The position numbers and the translations under genes were made by a program. A stretch of DNA of 58,794 nt, from the NCBI RefSeq assembly GCF_001570985.1, contig NZ_BCSS01000020.1:1-58794 (forward strand), given 5' to 3'. This document shows, one piece after another, positions 52,113 through 58,794 of this stretch; the first letter of the stretch is position 1, and each line of letters begins with the position of its first letter. This DNA comes from Janibacter limosus NBRC 16128 (GTDB taxonomy: Bacteria; Actinomycetota; Actinomycetes; Actinomycetales; Dermatophilaceae). The notes under the pieces were generated by a model. It searched no databases and had not been told where the DNA came from. It saw nothing but the letters and a program-made list of their open reading frames with translations.

Positions 52113-53618
52113 GTGAACCCGCACCTCCTGACCCATGACACCGCCGACGACTACGTCGCCGGCATGTCGCGCGTGACCCGTCTCGTGGCCCAGCACCTGG
52201 GCGCCGGCGCCCCGTCGACCGGCGCGACCGTCGCCGACCTCGCCCCCGTCGTCGACGCCGTCGACCTCGACCGACCGGCCGCCGACCTCGACACCGCACT
52301 CGCCGAGGTCACGGACGTCTACCTGCGCGATGCCATCTGGTTCCACCACCCCTCCTACGTCGCCCACCTCAACTGTCCCGTCGCACTGCCGGCGGTGCTC
52401 GCGGAGGGGATCATCGCGGCGGTCAACACCTCCGTCGACACCTGGGACCAGAGCGCCGGCGGGACCCTCGTCGAGCAGCGCCTCGTCCGCTGGACGGCCG
52501 GGCGGATCGGCTTCGACGAGGACGCCGCCGACGGCGTCTTCACCAGTGGTGGCACCCAGTCCAACCTCCAGGGCCTGCTGCTCGCCCGGGGCGAGGCGGT
52601 CCGGGCTGCAGGGACGGACGTGCAGCACCGGCTCCGCGTGCTGGCCACCGAGCACAGCCACTTCAGCGTCATCAAGTCCGCGCGCATCATGGGCCTGCAC
52701 CCCAGCGCGGTCATCCCCGTGCCGACGGACGCGACAGGCGGGATGTCCCTCGACGCGCTGCGCCACGAGCTCGAGAGCATCCGGGAGCGCGGCGAGGTCG
52801 CGATGGCGGTCGTCGCCACCGCCGGCACGACCGACCTCGGGGTCATCGACCCGATCTCCGGCATCGCCGACCTCGCCGAGGAGCACGGGGCCTGGCTGCA
52901 CGTCGACGCTGCCTACGGGGGTGGTCTGCTGCTCTCCCTTCGCCGGCGCCACCTGCTCGAGGGCGTCGAGCGCGCGGACTCGATGACCGTCGACTTCCAC
53001 AAGACCTTCTTCCAGCCGGTCAGCTCCAGCGCGCTCATCGTGCGTGACGGCGCGACGCTGGCGCACGTGACGCACCACGCGGACTACCTCAACCCGCGCA
53101 CGGCCGTCACCCCCAACCAGGTGGACAAGTCGCTGCAGACCACCCGCCGCTTCGATGCACTCAAGCTGTGGATGACCCTGCGCGTCACCGGCGCCGACGC
53201 CGTCGGCGAGATGTTCGACGAGGTCATCGACCGGGCTCACCAGGTGTGGGAGGTGCTCCTCGACGACGAGCGCTTCGAGGTCGCCGCCGAGCCGGTGCTC
53301 AGCACCGTCCTCATGCGCTATCGGCCGGAGGGAGTGAGCGCCCAGGACGCCGACTCGCTCAACCCGCGCATCCGTCACGCCCTGCTCGACCGGGGCGATG
53401 TCATGGTCGCCGGCACGGTCATCGACGGCCGCGCCTGGCTGAAGTTCACCCTCCTCAACCCGCAGACCCCGCTGGCGCACCTGCGCGGCATCCTCGAGAC
53501 CATCGCCGCGACGGGCGACCAGCTGCTCGCGGAGGACGCGATGGACGAGCTGCGGCTGCCCTTCGAGACGCTCGCCGCGCGAGCTCCTCAGGGAACGGGT
53601 GCGGGGGTGGCGCGATGA
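52113..53618 (+). CDS. desA: Pyridoxal-dependent lysine decarboxylase (desferrioxamine DesA)
   Basis: 501-aa fold-type I PLP enzyme making cadaverine from lysine, the first step to desferrioxamine. Features: GVFTSGGTQSNLQGLLLARGEA (PLP loop), TEHSHFSVIKSA with His181/183, WLHVDAAYGGG with Asp265, and Lys297 in VDFHKTFFQP as the PLP lysine. GTG 52113 follows AGGAGA. The last approximately 20 codons are a REP-like element, translated LPFETLAARAPQGTGAGVAR. Its stop overlaps desB as ATGA. Its own promoter carries the iron box. Confidence 0.92.
   Translation: MNPHLLTHDTADDYVAGMSRVTRLVAQHLGAGAPSTGATVADLAPVVDAVDLDRPAADLDTALAEVTDVYLRDAIWFHHPSYVAHLNCPVALPAVLAEGIIAAVNTSVDTWDQSAGGTLVEQRLVRWTAGRIGFDEDAADGVFTSGGTQSNLQGLLLARGEAVRAAGTDVQHRLRVLATEHSHFSVIKSARIMGLHPSAVIPVPTDATGGMSLDALRHELESIRERGEVAMAVVATAGTTDLGVIDPISGIADLAEEHGAWLHVDAAYGGGLLLSLRRRHLLEGVERADSMTVDFHKTFFQPVSSSALIVRDGATLAHVTHHADYLNPRTAVTPNQVDKSLQTTRRFDALKLWMTLRVTGADAVGEMFDEVIDRAHQVWEVLLDDERFEVAAEPVLSTVLMRYRPEGVSAQDADSLNPRIRHALLDRGDVMVAGTVIDGRAWLKFTLLNPQTPLAHLRGILETIAATGDQLLAEDAMDELRLPFETLAARAPQGTGAGVAR
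53559..53597 (+). repeat. REP-like element encoding the DesA C-terminus
   Basis: CCCTTCGAGACGCTCGCCGC then GCGAGCTCCTCAGGGAACG. The inner GCTCGC/GCGAGC arms are palindromic. The repeat lies wholly inside desA and ends 21 bases before its stop. Confidence 0.8.
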
Positions 53619-55006
53619 GCGAGCACGTGCACGACTACGTGGCGATCGGGCTGGGGCCCTTCAACCTGGGTCTGGCGGCCCTGACCCATGACCTGCCCGA
53701 TGTCGACGGCATCTTCCTCGAGGCGCGCGACGAGTTCTCCTGGCACCCCGGGATGATGCTCGAGGGAGCGACCATCCAGGTGCCCTTCATGGCCGACCTG
53801 GTGACGATGGCCGACCCGACGAGCCGCTTCAGCTTCCTCAACCACCTCAAGGCGGTCGGGCGGCTCTACCCCTTCTACATCCGCGAGGACTTCAACCCCC
53901 TGCGCGCCGAGTACGACCAGTACTGCCGCTGGGTCGCCGACCAGCTCGACACCATCCGGTGGGGACACACGGTGACCGCGGTGGAGCGCGACCTCGACGG
54001 GACCCACACGGTGACGGCCCGCCGCAGCGACGGGACGCTCACCTCCCTTCGCGCTCGGCACGTCGTCCTGGGCATCGGGACCGAGCCGGCCGTGCCACCC
54101 GTCGTCGAAGGGCTGGACGGCCCGGTGACGCACTCCGGGGGGTACCTCGGCGCGCGAGCCGGGCTGCAGGAGAGCGAGAGCATCACCGTCGTCGGCAGCG
54201 GCCAATCAGCCGCTGAGATCTACCTCGACCTGCTCGAGGGCTGCGTCGAGCACGGGTACCACCTGACGTGGGTCACCCGCTCCCCGCGCTTTTTCCCCAT
54301 GGAGTACACCAAGCTGACGCTCGAGATGACCTCCCCCGAGTACGCCCGGTACTTCCGCGAGCTGCCGATGGAGCGGCGTGACGTCCTGCTGCGCGAGCAG
54401 CGCAACCTCTACAAGGGCATCAGCGCCGACCTCGTCGACACGATCTACGACACCCTCTACCGGCTGCGCGTCGAGACCGGCCGGCCCGTGCCCACGACCC
54501 TGCTGACCAACAGCGAGGTGCGCGAGGCGGGGTGGGACGAGGACGCAGGGAGGTACACCCTGCGCGTGCACCACGAGGAGCAGGACGCCTCGGTGCGAGT
54601 GACCACCGAGGGGCTGGTCCTCGCGACCGGCTACCGCCCGCGGACACCGCACTTCCTCGCTCCCGTGGCGGGAACGATCCGGCGGGACGCGCGCGGACGC
54701 TACGACACCGCAGCGGACTACAGCGTCGATGTCGACGGGCGGATCTTCGTGCAGAACGCCGAGGAGCACACCCACTCCGTCCTCGCCCCCGATCTGGGTA
54801 TGGGCGCCTACCGCAACTCGGTGATCATCAACGCGATGACCGGGCGCGAGGTGTACCCGGTCGAGGAGCGGATCGCCTTCCAGCACTTCGGGGTCCACGA
54901 GATCGAGTCGCCCGTGGTCAGCCGCGACGAAGAGGTGTCGCCACGCCTCGAGGCTCGCCCGCGGACGGCCTCGCACCTCGACGAACGAGAGACGGTGGGC
55001 CGATGA
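53615..55006 (+). CDS. desB: Lysine/cadaverine N6-hydroxylase (desferrioxamine DesB)
   Basis: 463-aa FAD/NADPH monooxygenase producing N-hydroxycadaverine. FAD motif GLGPFNLGLAAL at 12-23, substrate/flavin region GMMLEGATIQVPFMADLVTM and PTSRFSFLNHLKAVGRLYPFYIRED, NADPH motif VVGSGQSAAEIYLDLLEG near 190, and terminal ATGYRPRTPHFL. The family belongs with PvdA/IucD. ATG overlaps the desA stop. The C-terminal tail SPRLEARPRTASHLDERETVGR coincides with a REP-related sequence and is not part of the conserved fold. Confidence 0.93.
   Translation: MSEHVHDYVAIGLGPFNLGLAALTHDLPDVDGIFLEARDEFSWHPGMMLEGATIQVPFMADLVTMADPTSRFSFLNHLKAVGRLYPFYIREDFNPLRAEYDQYCRWVADQLDTIRWGHTVTAVERDLDGTHTVTARRSDGTLTSLRARHVVLGIGTEPAVPPVVEGLDGPVTHSGGYLGARAGLQESESITVVGSGQSAAEIYLDLLEGCVEHGYHLTWVTRSPRFFPMEYTKLTLEMTSPEYARYFRELPMERRDVLLREQRNLYKGISADLVDTIYDTLYRLRVETGRPVPTTLLTNSEVREAGWDEDAGRYTLRVHHEEQDASVRVTTEGLVLATGYRPRTPHFLAPVAGTIRRDARGRYDTAADYSVDVDGRIFVQNAEEHTHSVLAPDLGMGAYRNSVIINAMTGREVYPVEERIAFQHFGVHEIESPVVSRDEEVSPRLEARPRTASHLDERETVGR
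54944..54980 (+). repeat. REP-related element at the DesB C-terminus
   Basis: CGCCTCGAGGCTCGCCCGCG then GACGGCCTCGCACCTCG. It shares CTCGAGGCTC...CCGCGGACGGCCTCGCACCTC with the sigma-factor copy at 36870-36913. It encodes the non-conserved tail RLEARPRTASHL of DesB. Confidence 0.65.
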
Positions 55007-57441
55007 GCACCTGGCACTTCCTCTCCCCCATCGGTCGGATCACCATCGAGCCGGTGGTGCCGCAGGAGCACATCGATCTCCTGCACGCCTGGGTCACCCA
55101 CCCCCGGTCCACGTTCTGGGGGATGCACGGGTACACCCCGGGGCAGTCACGCGCTGCCTTCGACGAGATCGACGCCGACCCGCACCACGCGGCCTGGCTC
55201 GGGCGGATCGACGGCGAGCCGACCTTCCTGACGGAGACCTACGACCCGGGGCACAGCGTGCTGGCCGCCCACTACCGGGTCGAGCCGGGCCAGCTCGGCA
55301 TGCACGTGCTCGTCGCACCGACGGACACACCCGTGCACGGCCTCACCTCGCAGGTCTTCCGCGCCGTCATGCACTTCTGCTTCCGCGACCCCGAAGTCAC
55401 CCGGGTCGTCGTCGAGCCGGATGTGCGCAACCACGCGATCCACGCCAAGAACGCAGCGGCCGGCTTCGTCGTCGATCGACGGATCACCTTGTCGGACAAG
55501 GAGGCACTGCTCAGCTTCTGCACCGTCGAGGCCTTCGCCGGGAGTGAGCTGGAGCGCGGAGGCGAGAGGATCCCTTCGCCCGATGTCGCCCACCTCGAGC
55601 CGGGAGTCATGCGCCGCGCCCACCGGCACGTCGCCGCCAAGGCGATCGGCGAGTTCACCCACGAGCGGCTGCTCGACCCCGAGCCGACCGCCGACGGACG
55701 CTGGAGCATCACCGCCGGCACCGCGCGCTACACCTTCGCCGCGACCCGGCACGCCCTCGAGCACTGGCGGGTCAACCCGGTCAGCCTCGAGCGGACGATC
55801 GACGGCGAGCCGACCGAGGTCGATGCCCTCACCGTCGTCTCCGACCTGCACGAGGACCTCGGCCTCCCCGACCACCTGCGCTCGACCTACCTCGAGGAGC
55901 TCAGCGGGACCCTCGCCGGACTCGCCTTCAAGTGGCACCACGAGCGGCACACCAGCCGGGAGCTCGTGCACGCCGACTTCCAGACGATCGAGGCCGCGAT
56001 GACCGAGGGCCACCCCGCCTTCGTCGCCAACAACGGGCGGATCGGCTTCTCCGCCACCGACCACGCGGCCTACTCCCCCGAGGCCGGCGCAGATGTGCGC
56101 CTGGTGTGGGTCGCGGTGCGGCGCAGCGTCGCCCACCTCTCCCTGGCCGATGACCTGAGCGAGGAGGACCTCTACGGCGGCGAGCTGGACCCTGCGGAGC
56201 GCGAGCGGCTCTCCCTTCGTCTGGAGGCGGAGGGGGTGGACCCGGCGGACTACCTGCTCATGCCGATCCATCCCTGGCAGTGGGACCACAAGCTCGCGGT
56301 GACCTTCGCCGCGGACCTTGCCCGGCAGGACATCGTCCACCTGGGCACGACGAGCGACCGGTACCGGGCGCAGCAGTCGATCCGCACCTTCTTCAACCAC
56401 GACCGGCCCGAGCGGCACTACGTCAAGACGGCGCTGGCGATCCAGAACATGGGCTTCCTGCGGGGTCTGTCACCGACGTACATGTCGGCCACCCCGGCGA
56501 TCAACGACTGGGTGGCGCAGGTCGTCGCGGACGACCCGGAGCTCGCGGACTGCGGGTTCCGGGTGCTGCGGGAGATCGCGGCCATCGGGTACACCGGCGA
56601 CGCGTACCACCAGCTCGGCGCGCCCAACCCGCACACCAAGATGGTCGCGGCCCTCTGGCGCGAGTCGCCGGTGCCGAAGCTCGCTGCGGGACAACGGCTC
56701 CAGTCACTCACGGGGTTGCTGCATCGCGACGCCGACGGCGGTGCGCTCATCACCGAGCTCATCGCTGCGAGTCCGATCGGGGCCACCGAGTGGGTGCGGC
56801 GGATGCTGCACTCCTACCTGCGGCCCGTCGTCCACTGCCTCGGCGTGCACGACCTGGCCTTCATGCCGCACGGCGAAAACCTCATCCTCGTGCTCGAGGA
56901 CCACGTGCCCACCGGTGTCTTCATGAAGGACATCGGCGAGGAGGTCGTCGTCATGTCCGACCGACCGCTGCCGGCGGACGTCGAGCGGATCCGGCACGTC
57001 CTCGACCCACGGGTGCAGTCGCTGTCGGTGCTCACCGACGTGCTCGACGGGGTGCTGCGCTTCGTCGCCGAGATCCTCGCCGACGACGAGGTGATGACCG
57101 GCGACGAGTTCTGGACGCTCGTCGCCAACTGCATCAGGGAGCACGCGGACGCCCATCCACGCGCGGCACGGCTGGACCTGCTGCGGGAGAGCTTCGAGCA
57201 CTCGTGCCTCAACCGGCTGCAGCTGCGCAACACCCTGCAGATGGTCGATCTCACCGACCCCGAAGGCTCCCTCATCCGCGTCGGGGACCTCGCCAACCCA
57301 CTCCACGAGGTGTCCCTTCGAGACGCTCGCTCCGCGAGCTCCTCAGGGAACGTGGGTGAGGCGCGCTCCGCGAGCTCCTCAGGGAGCGTGGGTGAGACGC
57401 GCTTCGCGAGCTCCTCAGGGAGCGGGGGCGTGGACGCGTGA
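55003..57441 (+). CDS. Fused acetyltransferase-NIS synthetase (DesC-DesD)
   Basis: 812-aa bifunctional siderophore enzyme. Residues 1-180 are a GNAT (DesC-like): WGMHGYTPGQSRAAFDEID, HVLVAPTDTPVHGLTSQVFRAVM and VVEPDVRNHAIHAKNAAAGF. Residues about 205-770 are an IucA/IucC NIS synthetase (DesD-like): MPIHPWQWDHKLAV near 420, YVKTALAIQNMGFLRGLS, MPHGENLILVLEDHVPTGVFMKD near 622. They acylate N-hydroxycadaverine, then oligomerise and cyclise it. In Streptomyces DesC and DesD are separate. Residues 771-812 are a tandem repeat tail. ATG overlaps desB and GTG of the next gene overlaps its stop. Confidence 0.9.
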   Translation: MSTWHFLSPIGRITIEPVVPQEHIDLLHAWVTHPRSTFWGMHGYTPGQSRAAFDEIDADPHHAAWLGRIDGEPTFLTETYDPGHSVLAAHYRVEPGQLGMHVLVAPTDTPVHGLTSQVFRAVMHFCFRDPEVTRVVVEPDVRNHAIHAKNAAAGFVVDRRITLSDKEALLSFCTVEAFAGSELERGGERIPSPDVAHLEPGVMRRAHRHVAAKAIGEFTHERLLDPEPTADGRWSITAGTARYTFAATRHALEHWRVNPVSLERTIDGEPTEVDALTVVSDLHEDLGLPDHLRSTYLEELSGTLAGLAFKWHHERHTSRELVHADFQTIEAAMTEGHPAFVANNGRIGFSATDHAAYSPEAGADVRLVWVAVRRSVAHLSLADDLSEEDLYGGELDPAERERLSLRLEAEGVDPADYLLMPIHPWQWDHKLAVTFAADLARQDIVHLGTTSDRYRAQQSIRTFFNHDRPERHYVKTALAIQNMGFLRGLSPTYMSATPAINDWVAQVVADDPELADCGFRVLREIAAIGYTGDAYHQLGAPNPHTKMVAALWRESPVPKLAAGQRLQSLTGLLHRDADGGALITELIAASPIGATEWVRRMLHSYLRPVVHCLGVHDLAFMPHGENLILVLEDHVPTGVFMKDIGEEVVVMSDRPLPADVERIRHVLDPRVQSLSVLTDVLDGVLRFVAEILADDEVMTGDEFWTLVANCIREHADAHPRAARLDLLRESFEHSCLNRLQLRNTLQMVDLTDPEGSLIRVGDLANPLHEVSLRDARSASSSGNVGEARSASSSGSVGETRFASSSGSGGVDA
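57314..57424 (+). repeat. REP-like element with tandem 36-bp repeats forming the DesCD tail
   Basis: A full copy (CCCTTCGAGACGCTCGCTCC then GCGAGCTCCTCAGGGAACG, 57314-57352) is followed by two partial copies (57363-57388 and 57396-57424), each with GCGAGCTCCTCAGGGAGCG, at a spacing of 36 bp. In frame they give the 12-residue units ARSASSSGNVGE, ARSASSSGSVGE and TRFASSSGSGGV. Confidence 0.9.
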
Positions 57442-58794
57442 GCAGGCGCTGGAGGGTGGAGCGGGATGCCCACGGGATCCCGCACTGCTGGGGCGAGACG
57501 CTCGAGGACCTCGCCTTCGCCCAGGGGTGGTCGGCAGCAGTCGACCGGGCCTGGCAGATCGAGGTCGAGCGACGGCGCTCGGAGGCCAGCGCGGCCGAGC
57601 TGCTCGGCCCCTCGGACTGGGACGACTTCGCGTCGCACGCGGCCCTGCCGGCGACGGCGAGGGCAGCGGTGTCCACCCTCGACGAAGAGACCGAGGCGTG
57701 GCTGCTCGCCTTCGTCGACGGAGTCAACGCCGGGCTTCCCGAAGGTGCTTCCCGCGCACCGGAGTTCGCCTCCGTCGGCGTGGACCCGCAGGAGTGGCAG
57801 CCGTGGTCTCCCGCGGGCGTCTTCCTCGTGCAGCACGTGCTCATGGGCAACTTCGGCCACGAGCTGTGGCGACGTCACCTGCGCCAGCAGCTCGGCGACG
57901 ACGCGCTCGACCTGCTGAGCCACGAAGGTGTCCCCCTCGGGGGCAGCAACGCCTGGGCGCTGACCGGATCGCGCACCAGCACCGGCGCCCCGATGATCGC
58001 CGCCGACCCGCACCGGGTCCTCGAGGCCCCCGGGATCTACCAGCAGGTGCACCTGTCCACCCCGCAGATCGACGTGTCGGGTCTGGCCTTCGCCGGGGTC
58101 CCCGGGGTCCCGCACTTCGGGCACGCGGGCTCGGTCGCCTGGGCGGTCACGCACGCGATGGCCGACTACCAGCAGATCGCACCCGACGCTGACCCCGCTG
58201 TGCCCCACCCGATCTCACCGTCCACGGTCGACGGTGACATCGGGCTCGCCGCGATGCGTCGCCTGCTGCTCGCCCGCACCGTCGACGACGTCGATGACGC
58301 CCTCGACGGCTGGGTCGAGCCGGTCAACTCCCTCGTCATCGCCGGTGCCGATGGCCGCGTCCGCGAGCGGGTCGCCGGACGCCTCGTGACGAAGGGAGGG
58401 ACCGTCACCGCTCCGGCCGCTCGCCGGGACCTCGTCGACGGCGAGGTCGTCGTCCACGCCAACGACCGGCGCGCGTCGGTCACCGACCTGGGCCGGGAGT
58501 TCGCCGCCCCCCACCGGGCACTGCGGATCAAGGGGCTGCTCGCCGAGCGCGACGCCTGGAACACCGACGGGCTCGCCACGATCCAGATGGACACGGCGCT
58601 CGGCTCGTGGCCGACCTTCAGACTCCTCCTCGGCGGTGTCGCGGCCACCGGCGCCGCCGAGGAGGCCCGCGCCCGGCTGCTCGCCTGGGATGGGCACATG
58701 GACGCCGGCAGTACCGACGCCGGACTCTTCGCCACGTGGCGCAGCGAGCTCGTGCGGCTCGTCGCGGAGCACCCGCGGCTGGCGCCGCTGCACG
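57438..58794 (+). CDS. Penicillin acylase-family protein, DesG-like (truncated by window end)
   Basis: The first 452 residues of an Ntn-hydrolase-type acylase. The N-terminus (WRVERDAHGIPHCWGETLEDLAFAQGW) is the alpha-chain start. GVPLGGSNAWALTGSRTSTG carries the probable self-cleavage site, with Ser170 as the new N-terminal nucleophile. PMIAADPHR and GVPGVPHFGHAG follow. No signal peptide is seen, unlike periplasmic penicillin acylases. GTG 57438 overlaps the DesCD stop as GTGA. In Streptomyces desferrioxamine loci an acylase of this class (desG) is linked to acyl-group variation in ferrioxamines; the same role is inferred here. The gene continues beyond the right edge. Confidence 0.85.
   Translation, partial: MSRRWRVERDAHGIPHCWGETLEDLAFAQGWSAAVDRAWQIEVERRRSEASAAELLGPSDWDDFASHAALPATARAAVSTLDEETEAWLLAFVDGVNAGLPEGASRAPEFASVGVDPQEWQPWSPAGVFLVQHVLMGNFGHELWRRHLRQQLGDDALDLLSHEGVPLGGSNAWALTGSRTSTGAPMIAADPHRVLEAPGIYQQVHLSTPQIDVSGLAFAGVPGVPHFGHAGSVAWAVTHAMADYQQIAPDADPAVPHPISPSTVDGDIGLAAMRRLLLARTVDDVDDALDGWVEPVNSLVIAGADGRVRERVAGRLVTKGGTVTAPAARRDLVDGEVVVHANDRRASVTDLGREFAAPHRALRIKGLLAERDAWNTDGLATIQMDTALGSWPTFRLLLGGVAATGAAEEARARLLAWDGHMDAGSTDAGLFATWRSELVRLVAEHPRLAPLH

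Overview
The window is about 58.8 kb of very GC-rich DNA. It has GTG starts, ATGA-type gene overlaps, a mycothiol-type maleylpyruvate isomerase fold, DUF222-HNH genes and an actinobacterial SOS box. It reads as chromosome of an actinobacterium, most likely Micrococcales of the Intrasporangiaceae/Dermatophilaceae type (Janibacter-like). That placement is an inference from gene content; no rRNA or tRNA gene is present to confirm it. Base composition is even except at about 11.0-13.1 kb, which is visibly less GC-rich.

Layout. 0.1-7.3 kb: two paralogous two-gene modules (81-1654 and 5593-7334). Each has a WXG100-like protein with a C-terminal HExxH domain followed by a partner protein, and the modules are separated by ordinary enzymes. 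7.4-10.7 kb: an epimerase, a thioesterase and an RGG-tailed DEAD-box helicase. 11.0-13.4 kb: an apparently acquired GmrSD-type (DUF262-DUF1524) restriction protein. 13.5-25.6 kb: housekeeping genes (gdhA, xthA, ArsC-like, Fpg/Nei glycosylase, a LuxR-type two-component system with a DUF4097-like membrane protein, fructosamine kinase, malic enzyme) and an unusual HprK-like/PqqD-like fusion. 25.7-31.1 kb: an AAA ATPase, a frameshifted PCD-VOC gene, and a mazEF module inserted against the 5' end of an alcohol dehydrogenase gene and flanked by a 29-bp direct repeat. 31.3-45.8 kb: acyl-CoA synthetase, a DUF222-HNH protein with a LexA-type box, an ECF sigma factor with a DUF1059-type partner, a SulP transporter, an alpha-hydroxy-acid oxidase and a solute:sodium symporter with a 43-residue companion. 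45.8-50.7 kb: topoisomerase IB and a translationally coupled operon of a 30-aa membrane peptide, a lipoprotein, a divergent NRAMP-like transporter and a PRC-barrel protein. 50.7 kb to the end: an iron-regulated desferrioxamine-type siderophore locus (MFS siderophore transporter divergent from desA-desB-desCD fusion and a desG-like penicillin acylase cut by the window edge).

Features that cut across genes. A family of short palindromic repeats (CCCTTCGAGACG...CTCCTCAGGGAACG) sits between genes and also reads in frame inside several coding sequences. It forms the C-terminal tails of DesA, the DesCD fusion (as a 36-bp tandem array) and, in a diverged form, DesB and the sigma-factor linker. Separately, the 9-mer CGAAGGGGG/CCCCCTTCG occurs about 30 times, far more than base composition predicts.

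The best candidates for something undescribed are the duplicated WXG100-metallopeptidase/partner modules, in which one partner is cytoplasmic and the other a lipoprotein, and the small-peptide/lipoprotein/NRAMP/PRC operon.
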